From NCBI RefSeq assembly GCF_900177415.1, contig NZ_FXAF01000002.1, positions 186,001 to 250,000 of the forward strand: a stretch of 64,000 nt of DNA, written 5' to 3'. Below, one piece after another: positions 25,704 through 33,664 of the stretch. The notes below the pieces were generated by a model, which was not told where the DNA came from, did not search any database, and worked only from the letters and a program-made list of their open reading frames with translations. The DNA comes from Xaviernesmea oryzae (GTDB lineage: Bacteria; Pseudomonadota; Alphaproteobacteria; Rhizobiales; Rhizobiaceae). Made by a program: the position numbers and the translations under genes. Within the stretch, counting starts at the first letter, position 1. Each line of letters starts with the position of its first letter.

Positions 25704-26621
25704 ATGCCGACCGCCGATTTCGTCACCGTCGATGTCTTCACGAGCGAACGCTTTGCCGGCAATCCGCTCGCCGTCGTCCCCGACGCGCGCGGCCTCACGG
25801 ACCGGCGGATGCAGGCGATCGCCGCGGAATTCGGCTATGCCGAAAGCACCTTCGTGCTGCCGCCGGAGAGAGCGGATAACACGGCCCGGGTGCGCATCTT
25901 CACGCCGACGATGGAAATCCCCTTTGCCGGTCATCCGAATGTCGGCACCGCCTTCGTGCTCGGCCGGCAGGCGGAGCTTTTCGGCAGACCTGTCGGCGAT
26001 AGGCTCCGCTTCGAGGAGATCGCCGGCCTGGTGGAAATCGAGCTCCTCCGCGAGGAGAACACCGTGGTCGGCGCGACGATCCGTGCGCCGCAGCCGCTCA
26101 CCGTCGGCGACGAAGTGGCGCTGGAACTGATCGCCGGATGCGCCTCGATCAAAACCGGGAACATCCGCACGTCCGGCCACAAGCCGGTGGTCGTCTCGGT
26201 CGGCCTTCCCTTCGCCGTCGCCGAACTCGAAAGCCTCGACGCACTGGCCGCGGCAAGGCCGAACATCAAGGCTTTCCACGAGGCCGCCGCCCGGCATGCG
26301 CGGCCGGACGGCGATTTCTCGCTCTTCCTCTACGTCCGCGGCGCCGAGACCCCGTGGCGTATCCGCGCCCGCATGTTCGCCCCGCTCGACAATGTCATGG
26401 AGGATCCGGCGACCGGCAGCGCCTCGGCGGCACTCTCCGCCTTTCTCGTCACCCGCGCGCCGGATGCCGATACGAACGTGCACGTCACCATCGAACAGGG
26501 CGTCGAGATGGGCCGCCGCAGCGTGATCGAGCTCGATGTCGTGAAGGCCGGCGGCGTGGCCGGCGATGTGCGCATCACCGGCCACTGCGTCTCCGTCATG
26601 CGCGGCAGCCTGGAGCTCTGA
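25704..26621 (+). CDS. PhzF-family isomerase
   Basis: 305-aa two-domain PhzF fold. FVTVDVFTSERFAGNPLAVV opens the protein, Glu47 in GYAESTFVLP is the conserved catalytic acid, and EIPFAGHPNVGTAFVL and MEDPATGSASAALSAFL are hallmark glycine-rich loops. No phenazine genes are present, so the substrate is unknown, as for most chromosomal members. Its stop is immediately followed by the stop of a small convergent gene. Confidence 0.88.
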   Translation: MPTADFVTVDVFTSERFAGNPLAVVPDARGLTDRRMQAIAAEFGYAESTFVLPPERADNTARVRIFTPTMEIPFAGHPNVGTAFVLGRQAELFGRPVGDRLRFEEIAGLVEIELLREENTVVGATIRAPQPLTVGDEVALELIAGCASIKTGNIRTSGHKPVVVSVGLPFAVAELESLDALAAARPNIKAFHEAAARHARPDGDFSLFLYVRGAETPWRIRARMFAPLDNVMEDPATGSASAALSAFLVTRAPDADTNVHVTIEQGVEMGRRSVIELDVVKAGGVAGDVRITGHCVSVMRGSLEL

Positions 26622-26789
26622 TTACATCGTCGTAAATTCCCTGAGGATCAGGGCAACGCTCCAGATCGCGAAGGCGAAGAGCGCCAGCTTCCAGAAATCG
26701 CCGCGGCGCCTCAAGCCCGGCAGGCCGAGCGGCTTGACGATCTGGACCAGCATGGCGAGGATCAGCAGGACCGAAATGGCTTTGGTCAT
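26622..26789 (-). CDS. Small membrane protein, 55 aa
   Basis: Short gene on the minus strand reading MTKAISVLLILAMLVQIVKP, then GLPGLRRRGDFWK and LALFAFAIWSVALILREFTTM. Two hydrophobic helices flank a basic loop (RRRGDFWK), so an inner-membrane hairpin is predicted. The stop TAA abuts the phzF stop with no gap. Function unknown; high third-position GC and the coherent membrane topology argue that it is real. Confidence 0.65.
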   Translation of the reverse strand: MTKAISVLLILAMLVQIVKPLGLPGLRRRGDFWKLALFAFAIWSVALILREFTTM

Positions 26790-26992
26790 TTAACGACGCA
26801 TCTCCGGACCTTGCGTATCGCGCCACAGGCTGGACATTTTTGCACTCCACCACAGATAGCCATGAACGGATTCGGGGGCATCCGAAAATCCGCTTCGCCT
26901 TCGTTAACGCCCGGTTCATCGGCGTGCAACAATGCTTGCGTGCAGGATTCTCCGATTGGCCGCATTCGAAAGATGAGCTGACAGTACCGAAA

Positions 26993-28273
26993 ATGAGACG
27001 AAACCTCCTCCCCGTCCTCGCCCTTCTTTGCGGTACGCTTTTCCTCTTCCTGGGCAACGGCCTGCAGGGCCTGCTCCTGCCGGTGCGCGGCTCGCAGGAA
27101 GGCTATTCCAACGAGGTGCTCGGCCTGCTCGGCACGACCTGGGCCGCCGGCTTCGTGATCGGCTGCTTCGTGGCGCCGAACGTGGTGCGCCGCATCGGCC
27201 ATGTGCGCGCCTTCTCCGGCTTCCTCTCGCTCATCTGCCTCAACGTGCTGCTGACGGGGCTCATGGTCGACCAGAATACCTGGCTGGTGCTGCGCGCCAT
27301 AACCGGCTTCTGCACCGCCGGCACCTCGATGATCATCGAAAGCTGGCTGAACGAGCGCGCCACCCCCGAAAGCCGCGGCACGATCTTTTCCTTCTATATT
27401 TCCATCACGCTCTTCGGCGTGGTCGGCGGCCAATTGATGGTGCCGTTCGGGGATGTCGCCACGCCGGCGCTCTTCATGGTCTGCGGCATTCTCTACAGCA
27501 TCGCGGCGCTGCCGACGACGCTTTCGAGGGCCGCCTCCCCGCAGCCGCTGAAGCGCGCCCGGCTGGATCTGCCCGCGCTCTTCCGCAATTCGCCGATCTC
27601 CTTCGTCGGCATCCTGTTGATCGGCATCGCCAACGGCGCCTACGGCACGCTCGGCGCCGTCTTCGCGACCCGTGCGGGTCTGGATCACGGCGCGGTCGCC
27701 GCCATGGTCTCGATCACCATCTTCGCCGGCGCGATCATGCAGTTCCCGGCCGGGCGCCTCTCGGACCGGATGGACCGCCGCCACGTGCTCGCCGCCCTTT
27801 CGGCCGCGGCGGCGCTCGCGGGGCTTGCCGTCTTCATCATCCGCCCGCTGGACGTCTACGGCATCGTCGTGCTGGTGGCGATCTATGGGGCGGCCGCCAA
27901 CGCGCTTTATCCGATCGCCGTCGCGCACGCCAACGACTTCGCCTCCTCGGAGGATTTCGTCAAAGTGTCCGGCGGCCTCCTCCTCCTTTACGGAATCGGC
28001 ACCATCATCGGCCCGACGCTCGGCGGTCCGGTGATGACCTGGGCGGGCCCGCATGCCCTTTTCGCGGTCACCGCGATGGCCCATATTCTGGTGACGGCCT
28101 ACGCCATCATACGCAGCCGCAGGCGGGCGCCGGTCCCGGTCGAGGAACGCGAGGCCTACCAGACCGCACCGGCCTCGACCGCGCCGCTGGCGACGCCGGA
28201 AAGCCTGTCGCTCGACCCGCGCGCCAACGCGGAGGCCACGGCAGAAACCAGTGCCAGGAAGGAGGCATCATGA
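26993..28273 (+). CDS. Major facilitator transporter, YcaD-like
   Basis: 426-aa inner-membrane carrier with about 12 helices. The first helix starts at MRRNLLPVLALLCGTLFLFL; the MFS loop 2-3 motif appears as APNVVRRIGHVRA and the second-half copy as GRLSDRMDRRHVL. The closest named relatives I recognise are YcaD-type MFS proteins of unknown substrate. Start 26993 places the first helix at the N-terminus; its ribosome site is weak. The stop overlaps the next start (ATGA, 28270-28273). Confidence 0.82.
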   Translation: MRRNLLPVLALLCGTLFLFLGNGLQGLLLPVRGSQEGYSNEVLGLLGTTWAAGFVIGCFVAPNVVRRIGHVRAFSGFLSLICLNVLLTGLMVDQNTWLVLRAITGFCTAGTSMIIESWLNERATPESRGTIFSFYISITLFGVVGGQLMVPFGDVATPALFMVCGILYSIAALPTTLSRAASPQPLKRARLDLPALFRNSPISFVGILLIGIANGAYGTLGAVFATRAGLDHGAVAAMVSITIFAGAIMQFPAGRLSDRMDRRHVLAALSAAAALAGLAVFIIRPLDVYGIVVLVAIYGAAANALYPIAVAHANDFASSEDFVKVSGGLLLLYGIGTIIGPTLGGPVMTWAGPHALFAVTAMAHILVTAYAIIRSRRRAPVPVEEREAYQTAPASTAPLATPESLSLDPRANAEATAETSARKEAS

Positions 28274-28461
28274 GCTTTCTCGATGACGACCGCCCGAAGA
28301 AACCGACACCCCATGAGATCGGCTCGAACCTTTCACTGCTCTCCGTCGACGAGCTCGATTCCCGCATCGGGCTGTTGAAGGAGGAGATTGCGCGGCTTGA
28401 AGCGGAAAAGGAGAGGAAGGCTGCCGGCAAGCGCGCCGCCGACAGCTTCTTCCGAACATGA
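28270..28461 (+). CDS. DUF1192 small coiled-coil protein
   Basis: 63 aa: MSFLDDDRPKKPTPHEIGSN, then LSVDELDSRIGLLKEEIARLEAEK as a coiled coil at residues 24-47 and a basic tail. The N-terminus and length match the DUF1192 family of alphaproteobacteria, with no known function. AGGAGG precedes ATG 28270, which overlaps the MFS stop, so it is cotranslated with the transporter. Confidence 0.85.
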   Translation: MSFLDDDRPKKPTPHEIGSNLSLLSVDELDSRIGLLKEEIARLEAEKERKAAGKRAADSFFRT

Positions 28462-28504
28462 AACCCAGGATGCCGCGAGAATAGCAAGTATTTTTCGCTC
28501 GTCC

Positions 28505-28519
28505 TTAAGATGATATTAA
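28505..28519 (+). promoter_or_regulatory. CtrA-type box upstream of candidate sRNA
   Basis: TTAA (28505-28508), 7 nt, TTAA (28516-28519) matches the CtrA full-site pattern. A -10-like TATAAA follows at 28534-28539, so the box overlaps the -35 region, as in CtrA-activated promoters. The AT-rich context raises the chance rate; binding is untested. Confidence 0.5.
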
Positions 28520-28544
28520 TCATTAACGGAGAATATAAAAAGCG

Positions 28545-28640
28545 TTCAGGCCTCCTGGACTCAGACAGTTTCACCGTTCGGCGAATGGTCTGATTTCTCC
28601 CTGTTTTACCTTGAGAGCCGCCTTCCGCGGCTCTTCTTTT
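28545..28640 (+). ncRNA. Candidate small RNA, about 96 nt
   Basis: In a 430-nt gap without a gene. After a TATAAA (28534-28539) comes a sequence predicted to fold into three hairpins: CAGG/CCTG near 28547-28559, CAGAC ... GTCTG near 28564-28592 with an inner TTC-CCG/CGG-GAA stem, and a strong terminator AGAGCCGC/GCGGCTCT (28614-28634) with T-run. CCTCC in the first loop could pair with Shine-Dalgarno sequences. This is the build of rhizobial trans-acting sRNAs (EcpR1 is one example), but I cannot identify the family. Ends are inferred. Confidence 0.5.
28614..28640 (+). terminator. Rho-independent terminator of the candidate sRNA
   Basis: AGAGCCGC (28614-28621), loop CTTCC, GCGGCTCT (28627-28634), followed by TCTTTTT. 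No gene ends close upstream: DUF1192 stops about 150 nt earlier. Confidence 0.75.
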
Positions 28641-28758
28641 TCACCCCGCAACGACCTTCCCGAAAGCCGTATCGGGCCGCTGGCGACGGCAGTATTCGCC
28701 GGCGAAAATACCTCTCCTTTTCGAGGAGATCGCGGATATTTACCACTTCTTGTGGGTA

Positions 28759-28773
28759 TTAACCCTTCCTTAA
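28759..28773 (+). promoter_or_regulatory. CtrA-type box upstream of the DUF1465 gene
   Basis: TTAA (28759-28762), 7 nt, TTAA (28770-28773). TATAAG at 28796-28801 is a -10 candidate, which puts the second half-site at the -35 position. The DUF1465 gene starts 90 nt further on. Confidence 0.45.
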
Positions 28774-28890
28774 GAAACGCCTTGCGGATTTCCGCTATAA
28801 GTATCATGTTCAGTCTGGTCAGAACGGCGGCGGAACTTTTAACCGCTGTCTCCATTGCCTGAATGTGATTGCGTTAGCAGGATGAGTTCG

Positions 28891-29403
28891 ATGTCCGAAC
28901 AGGGATTGAATACCGTCAGTTTTGCCGGCCGCGCCGCTGCCTCGTCGCAGTTCAAGGCGCTTTACTCGGAAGGCATGGCGCTGGTCGAGGAAACCGCGAG
29001 CTATCTCGACGGTCCGGGCCGCGCCGCCTCGAAGGTGCTGCCGCGCATGGCGTCCGTCCTCTACGCCGCCGAGTCCATGCGGCTCACCACCCGCCTGATG
29101 CAGATGGCTTCCTGGCTGCTCCTGCAGCGTGCCGTCAACAACGGCGAGATGAGCCGCGACCAGGTCCTGTCCGAAAAGAGCAAGGTGCGCCTCGACGGCT
29201 TCAATGTCGATCGCAACGCGCCGGGCTGGCTCGACCTGCCGGAAGGTTTCCGCGATCTCGTCGAACGGTCGCTGCGCCTGCAGAACCGCATCGCCCTTCT
29301 CGACCGCGAAATCTACCGCCCGTCCGACGCCGCCGTCCTGCCGGACAACGAAAACAGCGTCCGCGCCCAGCTCAACCTGCTGCGCACGGCTTTCGGCAGC
29401 TGA
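28891..29403 (+). CDS. DUF1465 family protein
   Basis: 170-aa soluble, helical protein conserved in alphaproteobacteria, without a known function. SEGMALVEETASYLDGPGR, VLPRMASVLYAAESMRLTTR in part and LLLQRAVNNGEMS are typical of the family as I recall it. ATG 28891 is preceded by AGGA at a spacing of 8; ATG 28882 is the alternative. A CtrA-type box and -10 element upstream suggest cell-cycle control. Confidence 0.8.
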   Translation: MSEQGLNTVSFAGRAAASSQFKALYSEGMALVEETASYLDGPGRAASKVLPRMASVLYAAESMRLTTRLMQMASWLLLQRAVNNGEMSRDQVLSEKSKVRLDGFNVDRNAPGWLDLPEGFRDLVERSLRLQNRIALLDREIYRPSDAAVLPDNENSVRAQLNLLRTAFGS

Positions 29404-29481
29404 TTATTCGTTTTGATCGGGGCATCGGTGAGCTTTGGAGTCCCTCTTAACTTCAAATCGACGGTGCAACGCGGTTCTCTT

Positions 29482-29688
29482 TTAAATCGAGCACCGATGT
29501 TCCGGGCCGACTTCTGCTCGCTCAACCGCGTCGATGACGACATCAGGCGCATCGGCCGTTCGATGCGCCCGTTGCGCTGCGGCCTGCAACCAGTCGTAAG
29601 ATCGGTCGAGATCGCCACTCATTCGCTCCGCCTGTGCCGCGTGATCTCGACTGGCTGGCACTGGATCTGATGTCGATAGTTTAGACAT
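29482..29688 (-). CDS. Doubtful small ORF, 68 aa
   Basis: Reads MSKLSTSDPVPASRDHAAQA onward, with no recognised family. In favour: GGGGAGAG lies 9 nt before ATG 29688 and it lies in a 420-nt gap. Against: codon choice (many CGA, CAA, mixed third bases) is unlike the neighbours and no domain is visible. It could be a non-coding region or an acquired gene. Confidence 0.25.
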   Translation of the reverse strand: MSKLSTSDPVPASRDHAAQAERMSGDLDRSYDWLQAAAQRAHRTADAPDVVIDAVERAEVGPEHRCSI

Positions 29689-29774
29689 CACACAACACTC
29701 TCCCCATACGATGGAGCGTAGTCGGTAAGTTTGGCTGGTTTTCCATTCCGCGCTTCTCCCCCCTATACCGAAAA

Positions 29775-29800
29775 CAAAAAAGCCCGGCTTTCGCCAGGCT
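29775..29800 (-). terminator. Terminator after rpmE
   Basis: On the minus strand AGCCTGGC (29800-29793), tetraloop GAAA, GCCGGGCT (29788-29781), then a run of T. It follows the rpmE stop by 26 nt. Confidence 0.85.
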
Positions 29801-29826
29801 CTTCGTTTGGTCCGCCGTGAAGCGAC

Positions 29827-30048
29827 TTAGAGGCCGAGGCCGCCGAAACGCTTGTTGAACTTGGAGACGCGGCCGCCGCGGTCCATGAGCTGCTGGTTGC
29901 CGCCCGTCCAGGCCGGATGGGACTTGGGATCGATTTCGAGGTTCATGGTCGCACCTTCGGAACCCCAGGTGGAGCGGGTCTCGTATTCGGTGCCATCGGT
30001 CATGACGACCTTGATCATGTGGTATTCGGGATGAATGTCAGCCTTCAT
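29827..30048 (-). CDS. rpmE: 50S ribosomal protein L31, zinc-independent form
   Basis: 73-aa ribosomal protein. [40 protein letters not shown] and the KRFGGL end are diagnostic. There is no cysteine at all, so it is a C-minus form that cannot hold the zinc ribbon. Start 30048 has AGGA seven bases upstream. It is divergent from the ABC exporter gene. Confidence 0.95.
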   Translation of the reverse strand: MKADIHPEYHMIKVVMTDGTEYETRSTWGSEGATMNLEIDPKSHPAWTGGNQQLMDRGGRVSKFNKRFGGLGL

Positions 30049-30234
30049 GTCGATATTCCTGCTCTTCGCGAGGTCCATTTGTCGCAATTGCGAGCAAGAA
30101 CCCTCTTTAATAAATGAAGCCGCAGACCGAGCCGGTCACGGCTTCCCAATTTGATGCGGAGCCTATACAGGAAGGTCGCCGGAAGTACAAGTACCCGCGC
30201 GCCCTGAAAAGTGCCACGATATCCGAGGGAAAAA

Positions 30235-32061
30235 TTGGCCGAAGCCCGAGAAACCCAGCCTGGAGAAGCTCAGCCCGGAGAATCCCCGCAAAGAGGCAAA
30301 GCGCTCAGACCGCTCGCAAGGCTCCTTCCCTATCTCGCCCGCTACCGGCCGATGGTCGCCGCGGCCGTCTTCTTCCTCGTGGCTGCCGCCGCCACCACGC
30401 TGGCGCTGCCGCTTGCCGTGCGCCGCATGGTCGACCACGGCTTCGCCTCGTCGGACGGCCATTTCATCAACAACTATTTCGGCATGCTTCTGGTGCTCGC
30501 CGCGCTGCTGGCCGTCGCCAGCGCCATGCGCTACTACTACGTCATCACCATCGGCGAGCGCGTGGTGGCGGACCTGCGCCGCGAGGTCTTTTCCCATATC
30601 ACCCGGCTTTCACCCTCCTTCTACGACGTCAACCAGTCGGGCGAGATCGTCTCGCGGCTGACGGCGGACACGACGCAGATCAAGTCCGCGTTCGGCTCGG
30701 CCGCGTCGCAGGCGCTGCGCAACACGATCCTCTGTCTCGGCGCCATGGCGATGATGATCTACACGAGTCCGCGGCTTTCCGCGCTGGTGCTCGGCGCGAT
30801 CCCGCTCATCGTCTTCCCGCTGGTCGGCTTCGGCCGGTCGGTCAGAAGGCGCTCCCGCGCCGCGCAGGATACGCTTGCCGAAACCTCCGCCTTCGCGGCG
30901 GAGACGATCGGCGCCACCCGCACCGTCCAGGCCTTCGGCGGCGAAGCGGCAGCCGGCGGCCGCTATGGCGGCGCGGTGGAGAACGCCTATGCCGCCGCCC
31001 GTTCGGCGATCAGGGCCCGCGCGCTGCTCACCGGTTTCGGCATCCTGCTCGTCTTCGGCAGCGTCGTCGGCGTGCTCTGGTACGGCGCCCAGAGCGTTCT
31101 TGCCGGCACCATGACGGCCGGAACGCTCGGCCAGTTCGTGCTCTATTCGGTGATCGCCGCAAGCTCGCTCGGCCAGCTCTCGGAAGTCTGGGGCGAACTG
31201 TCCGCCGCCGGCGGCGCGGCGGAGCGCCTGACCGAGCTGCTGCACGAAGTGCCGGCGATCCGCGATCCCGAAAGTCCTGTCGCCCTTCCCTCGCCGGCAC
31301 GCGGCGAGGTCGCGTTCGAAAAGGTCTCCTTCGCCTATCCGGCCCGCGTCAGCGCCATCACGCTGAACGCACTTTCCTTCCGCGTGAAGCCGGGAGAGAC
31401 GGTGGCGATCGTCGGACCGTCCGGCGCCGGCAAGAGCACGATCTTCTCGCTGCTCATGCGCTTCTACGATCCGTCCGCCGGAGCGGTGAAACTCGACGGC
31501 GTCGATCTTCGGCAGGCAAGGCTTGCCGATCTCCGCTCCCGCCTGGCGATCGTCCCGCAGGACGTGACCATCTTCGCCGCCTCCATCCACGACAACATCG
31601 CCTTCGGCGCACCCGATGCCAGCCGCGAAGCCGTGCGGGCAGCGGCGGTGGCTGCGCAGGCGGACGAATTCATCTCGAAGCTCGACAACGGCTACGACAC
31701 GCTGGCCGGCGAGCGGGGCATCACGCTGTCCGGCGGCCAGCGCCAGCGCATCGCGATCGCCCGCGCCATTTTGAAGGATGCGCCGGTCCTGCTGCTCGAC
31801 GAGGCGACATCGGCGCTCGACGCGGAAAGCGAAACCCTGGTGCAGAAGGCGCTCGACGGGCTGATGCAGAACCGCACGACGCTGGTCATCGCCCATCGGC
31901 TGGCGACCGTGCTGAAGGCCGACCGCATCCTCGTCCTGGAGGAGGGGCGGATCGTCGAGGAAGGCACGCATCAGAGCCTGATCGCGACAGGCGGACTCTA
32001 TGCCAGGCTCGCCCGCCTTCAATTCCACGATATCGAACGGCAGAGCGCGACCGCGCTCTGA
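30235..32061 (+). CDS. ABC exporter, MsbA-like half-transporter
   Basis: 608 aa from TTG 30235 (GAGGGA four bases upstream); GTG 30211 is an alternative with no ribosome site. A six-helix exporter domain (about 30-310) precedes the nucleotide-binding domain with Walker A GPSGAGKST, Q loop IVPQDVTIFAAS, signature LSGGQRQRIAIARA, Walker B VLLLDEATSALD and switch His in VIAHRLAT. It should act as a homodimer. The substrate is unknown; lipids, glycans and peptides are possible. The glycoamylase-family gene follows by 100 nt. Confidence 0.88.
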   Translation: MAEARETQPGEAQPGESPQRGKALRPLARLLPYLARYRPMVAAAVFFLVAAAATTLALPLAVRRMVDHGFASSDGHFINNYFGMLLVLAALLAVASAMRYYYVITIGERVVADLRREVFSHITRLSPSFYDVNQSGEIVSRLTADTTQIKSAFGSAASQALRNTILCLGAMAMMIYTSPRLSALVLGAIPLIVFPLVGFGRSVRRRSRAAQDTLAETSAFAAETIGATRTVQAFGGEAAAGGRYGGAVENAYAAARSAIRARALLTGFGILLVFGSVVGVLWYGAQSVLAGTMTAGTLGQFVLYSVIAASSLGQLSEVWGELSAAGGAAERLTELLHEVPAIRDPESPVALPSPARGEVAFEKVSFAYPARVSAITLNALSFRVKPGETVAIVGPSGAGKSTIFSLLMRFYDPSAGAVKLDGVDLRQARLADLRSRLAIVPQDVTIFAASIHDNIAFGAPDASREAVRAAAVAAQADEFISKLDNGYDTLAGERGITLSGGQRQRIAIARAILKDAPVLLLDEATSALDAESETLVQKALDGLMQNRTTLVIAHRLATVLKADRILVLEEGRIVEEGTHQSLIATGGLYARLARLQFHDIERQSATAL

Positions 32062-32161
32062 TCCTTCACGCCAAAGTGTTTCTTATCGGTTTGCGGTCGA
32101 AGTGAATCCGGCGCTTCGAGCGCTTACTTAATCTCAGCCGTTGCGCGCAAAGCCCAGGATC

Positions 32162-33433
32162 ATGAATTTCAATTCCCCTTCCTCGTCCTCCCTCGAAGAC
32201 TGCCTCGAACAAGTCCAGGCCCGAACGTTCCGGTTCTTCTGGGACGGTGCGCATCCGGAAAGCGGCCTGCCGTTCGACAAGTGCTTCGTCTCGGGCGATC
32301 CCTCCCCCGACATCGTCTCGGTCAGCGGCACCGGCTTCGGCATCCTCGCCATCATCGTTGCCACGGAACGGCATTGGATCAGCCGCGCGGCCGCCCTGGA
32401 GCGGCTGACGACCATTCTGCGGCATCTGGAACGCTCGCCGCGTTTCCACGGCGCCTTCGCCCACTTCATCGACGGCGCGACCGGCGCGGCCATGCATTTT
32501 TCCGAAAAGGACAATGGCGGCGATCTGGTCGAAACAGCCTTCCTGATGCAGGGCCTCATCTGCGCGCGGGAATATTTCCAGGCCGCGACGGATGAGGAAG
32601 AGAAGCTCAGGGCTTGCGTCGACCGGCTGTTCGGCGCCGTGGAATGGGATTGGTACACGCGCGGCGAAAACGGCGCGCTCTACTGGCACTGGAGTCCCGA
32701 TCACGACTGGATCATGAACCTGCCGATCCGCGGCTGGAACGAGGCGCTGTCGGCCTACGTGCTTGCGGCCGGCTCCGGTACCCACCCGATCGGGCCGGAA
32801 AACTACCATAAGGGTTGGGCACGCTCTGGCGAGATGCGCAACGGCGCGAGCTATCTCGGCACCGTGCTTCCGCTCGGCGAGCCCTATGGCGGCCCCCTCT
32901 TCATCTCGCATTACAGTTTTTGCGCGCTGGATCCCTGTGGGCTGAGCGACCGGTATTGCAGCGACTACCGGGCGCAGGCCGTGGCGCACACGCGCATCAA
33001 CCACGACTATTGCATGAGCGTGCCCGGCTACCGCAAAGCCGGTATGTGGGGCCTGACGGCGTCCGACGGCCCGAACGGCTACGGCGCCTTCTCTCCCGCC
33101 TACGACAAGGGCGTCATCGCGCCGACCGCCGCGCTGTCGAGCTTCGCCTTCCTCCCTTCCGAGGCGGAGAGCGCCCTGCGGGCCATGCTCGCCTATGAAG
33201 ACGGCAAACTGCTCGGCCGGTTCGGCTTTGCCGATTCCTTCGTGCCGAAGACAGGCTGGGTGGCCGGCACCTATCTCGCCATAGACCAGGGCCCGATCAT
33301 CGCCATGATCGAGAATTTCCGCTCCGGCCTGTTATGGCGGCTGTTCATGAAGGCGCCGGAAGTGCGCCGCGGGCTCGCGCGGCTTGGCTTTGCGTCCACC
33401 ACCCATTCTATCGCGCCGGATGCATTAGTTTAG
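32162..33433 (+). CDS. Glycoamylase-family (PF10091, GH144-like) protein
   Basis: 423-aa (alpha/alpha)6-type protein. Recognisable are RTFRFFWDGAHPESGLP, VSVSGTGFGILAIIVATER, GDLVETAFLMQGLICAREYF, GALYWHWSPDHDW, GWNEALSAYVLAAGS, LFISHYSFCALDP and GMWGLTASDGPNGYGAFSP. The family includes endo-beta-1,2-glucanases (GH144), which is interesting in rhizobia, makers of cyclic beta-1,2-glucan. No signal peptide is seen, so it should be cytoplasmic. The start is uncertain: ATG 32162 has AGGA very close by; TTG 32141 is also open. Confidence 0.82.
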   Translation: MNFNSPSSSSLEDCLEQVQARTFRFFWDGAHPESGLPFDKCFVSGDPSPDIVSVSGTGFGILAIIVATERHWISRAAALERLTTILRHLERSPRFHGAFAHFIDGATGAAMHFSEKDNGGDLVETAFLMQGLICAREYFQAATDEEEKLRACVDRLFGAVEWDWYTRGENGALYWHWSPDHDWIMNLPIRGWNEALSAYVLAAGSGTHPIGPENYHKGWARSGEMRNGASYLGTVLPLGEPYGGPLFISHYSFCALDPCGLSDRYCSDYRAQAVAHTRINHDYCMSVPGYRKAGMWGLTASDGPNGYGAFSPAYDKGVIAPTAALSSFAFLPSEAESALRAMLAYEDGKLLGRFGFADSFVPKTGWVAGTYLAIDQGPIIAMIENFRSGLLWRLFMKAPEVRRGLARLGFASTTHSIAPDALV

Positions 33434-33442
33434 TCCGAACCG

Positions 33443-33661
33443 CTACCTGGCGCGCTCGAAGACCCATTTCACGACATACTTGCCGTTGCGCTTCATCTTG
33501 GTCTTGGTGCGCACCTCGACCGGTCCTCCAAGGAGAGCTTCCGCATTCTCGAAGGCCTGGCGCGCCTCGGCGATCGCCTTATGATAGGCGCTGTTGTCGC
33601 GCCTGGGACTATCGGCGACCGCCTTGAGAATCGCGCTCATGTCCGGCTTGTCATCGGCCAT
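33443..33661 (-). CDS. Conserved small protein, 72 aa, in the MotA/OmpA-like operon
   Basis: Reads MADDKPDMSAILKAVADSPR, AYHKAIAEARQAFENAEALLGG, then a basic C-terminus KTKMKRNGKYVVKWVFERAR. No family recognised. ATG 33661 lies 3 nt after the stop of the OmpA-like gene, so it is the third gene of a tight operon and may work with the motor-like pair. Confidence 0.6.
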   Translation of the reverse strand: MADDKPDMSAILKAVADSPRRDNSAYHKAIAEARQAFENAEALLGGPVEVRTKTKMKRNGKYVVKWVFERAR

Positions 33662-33664
33662 GGA

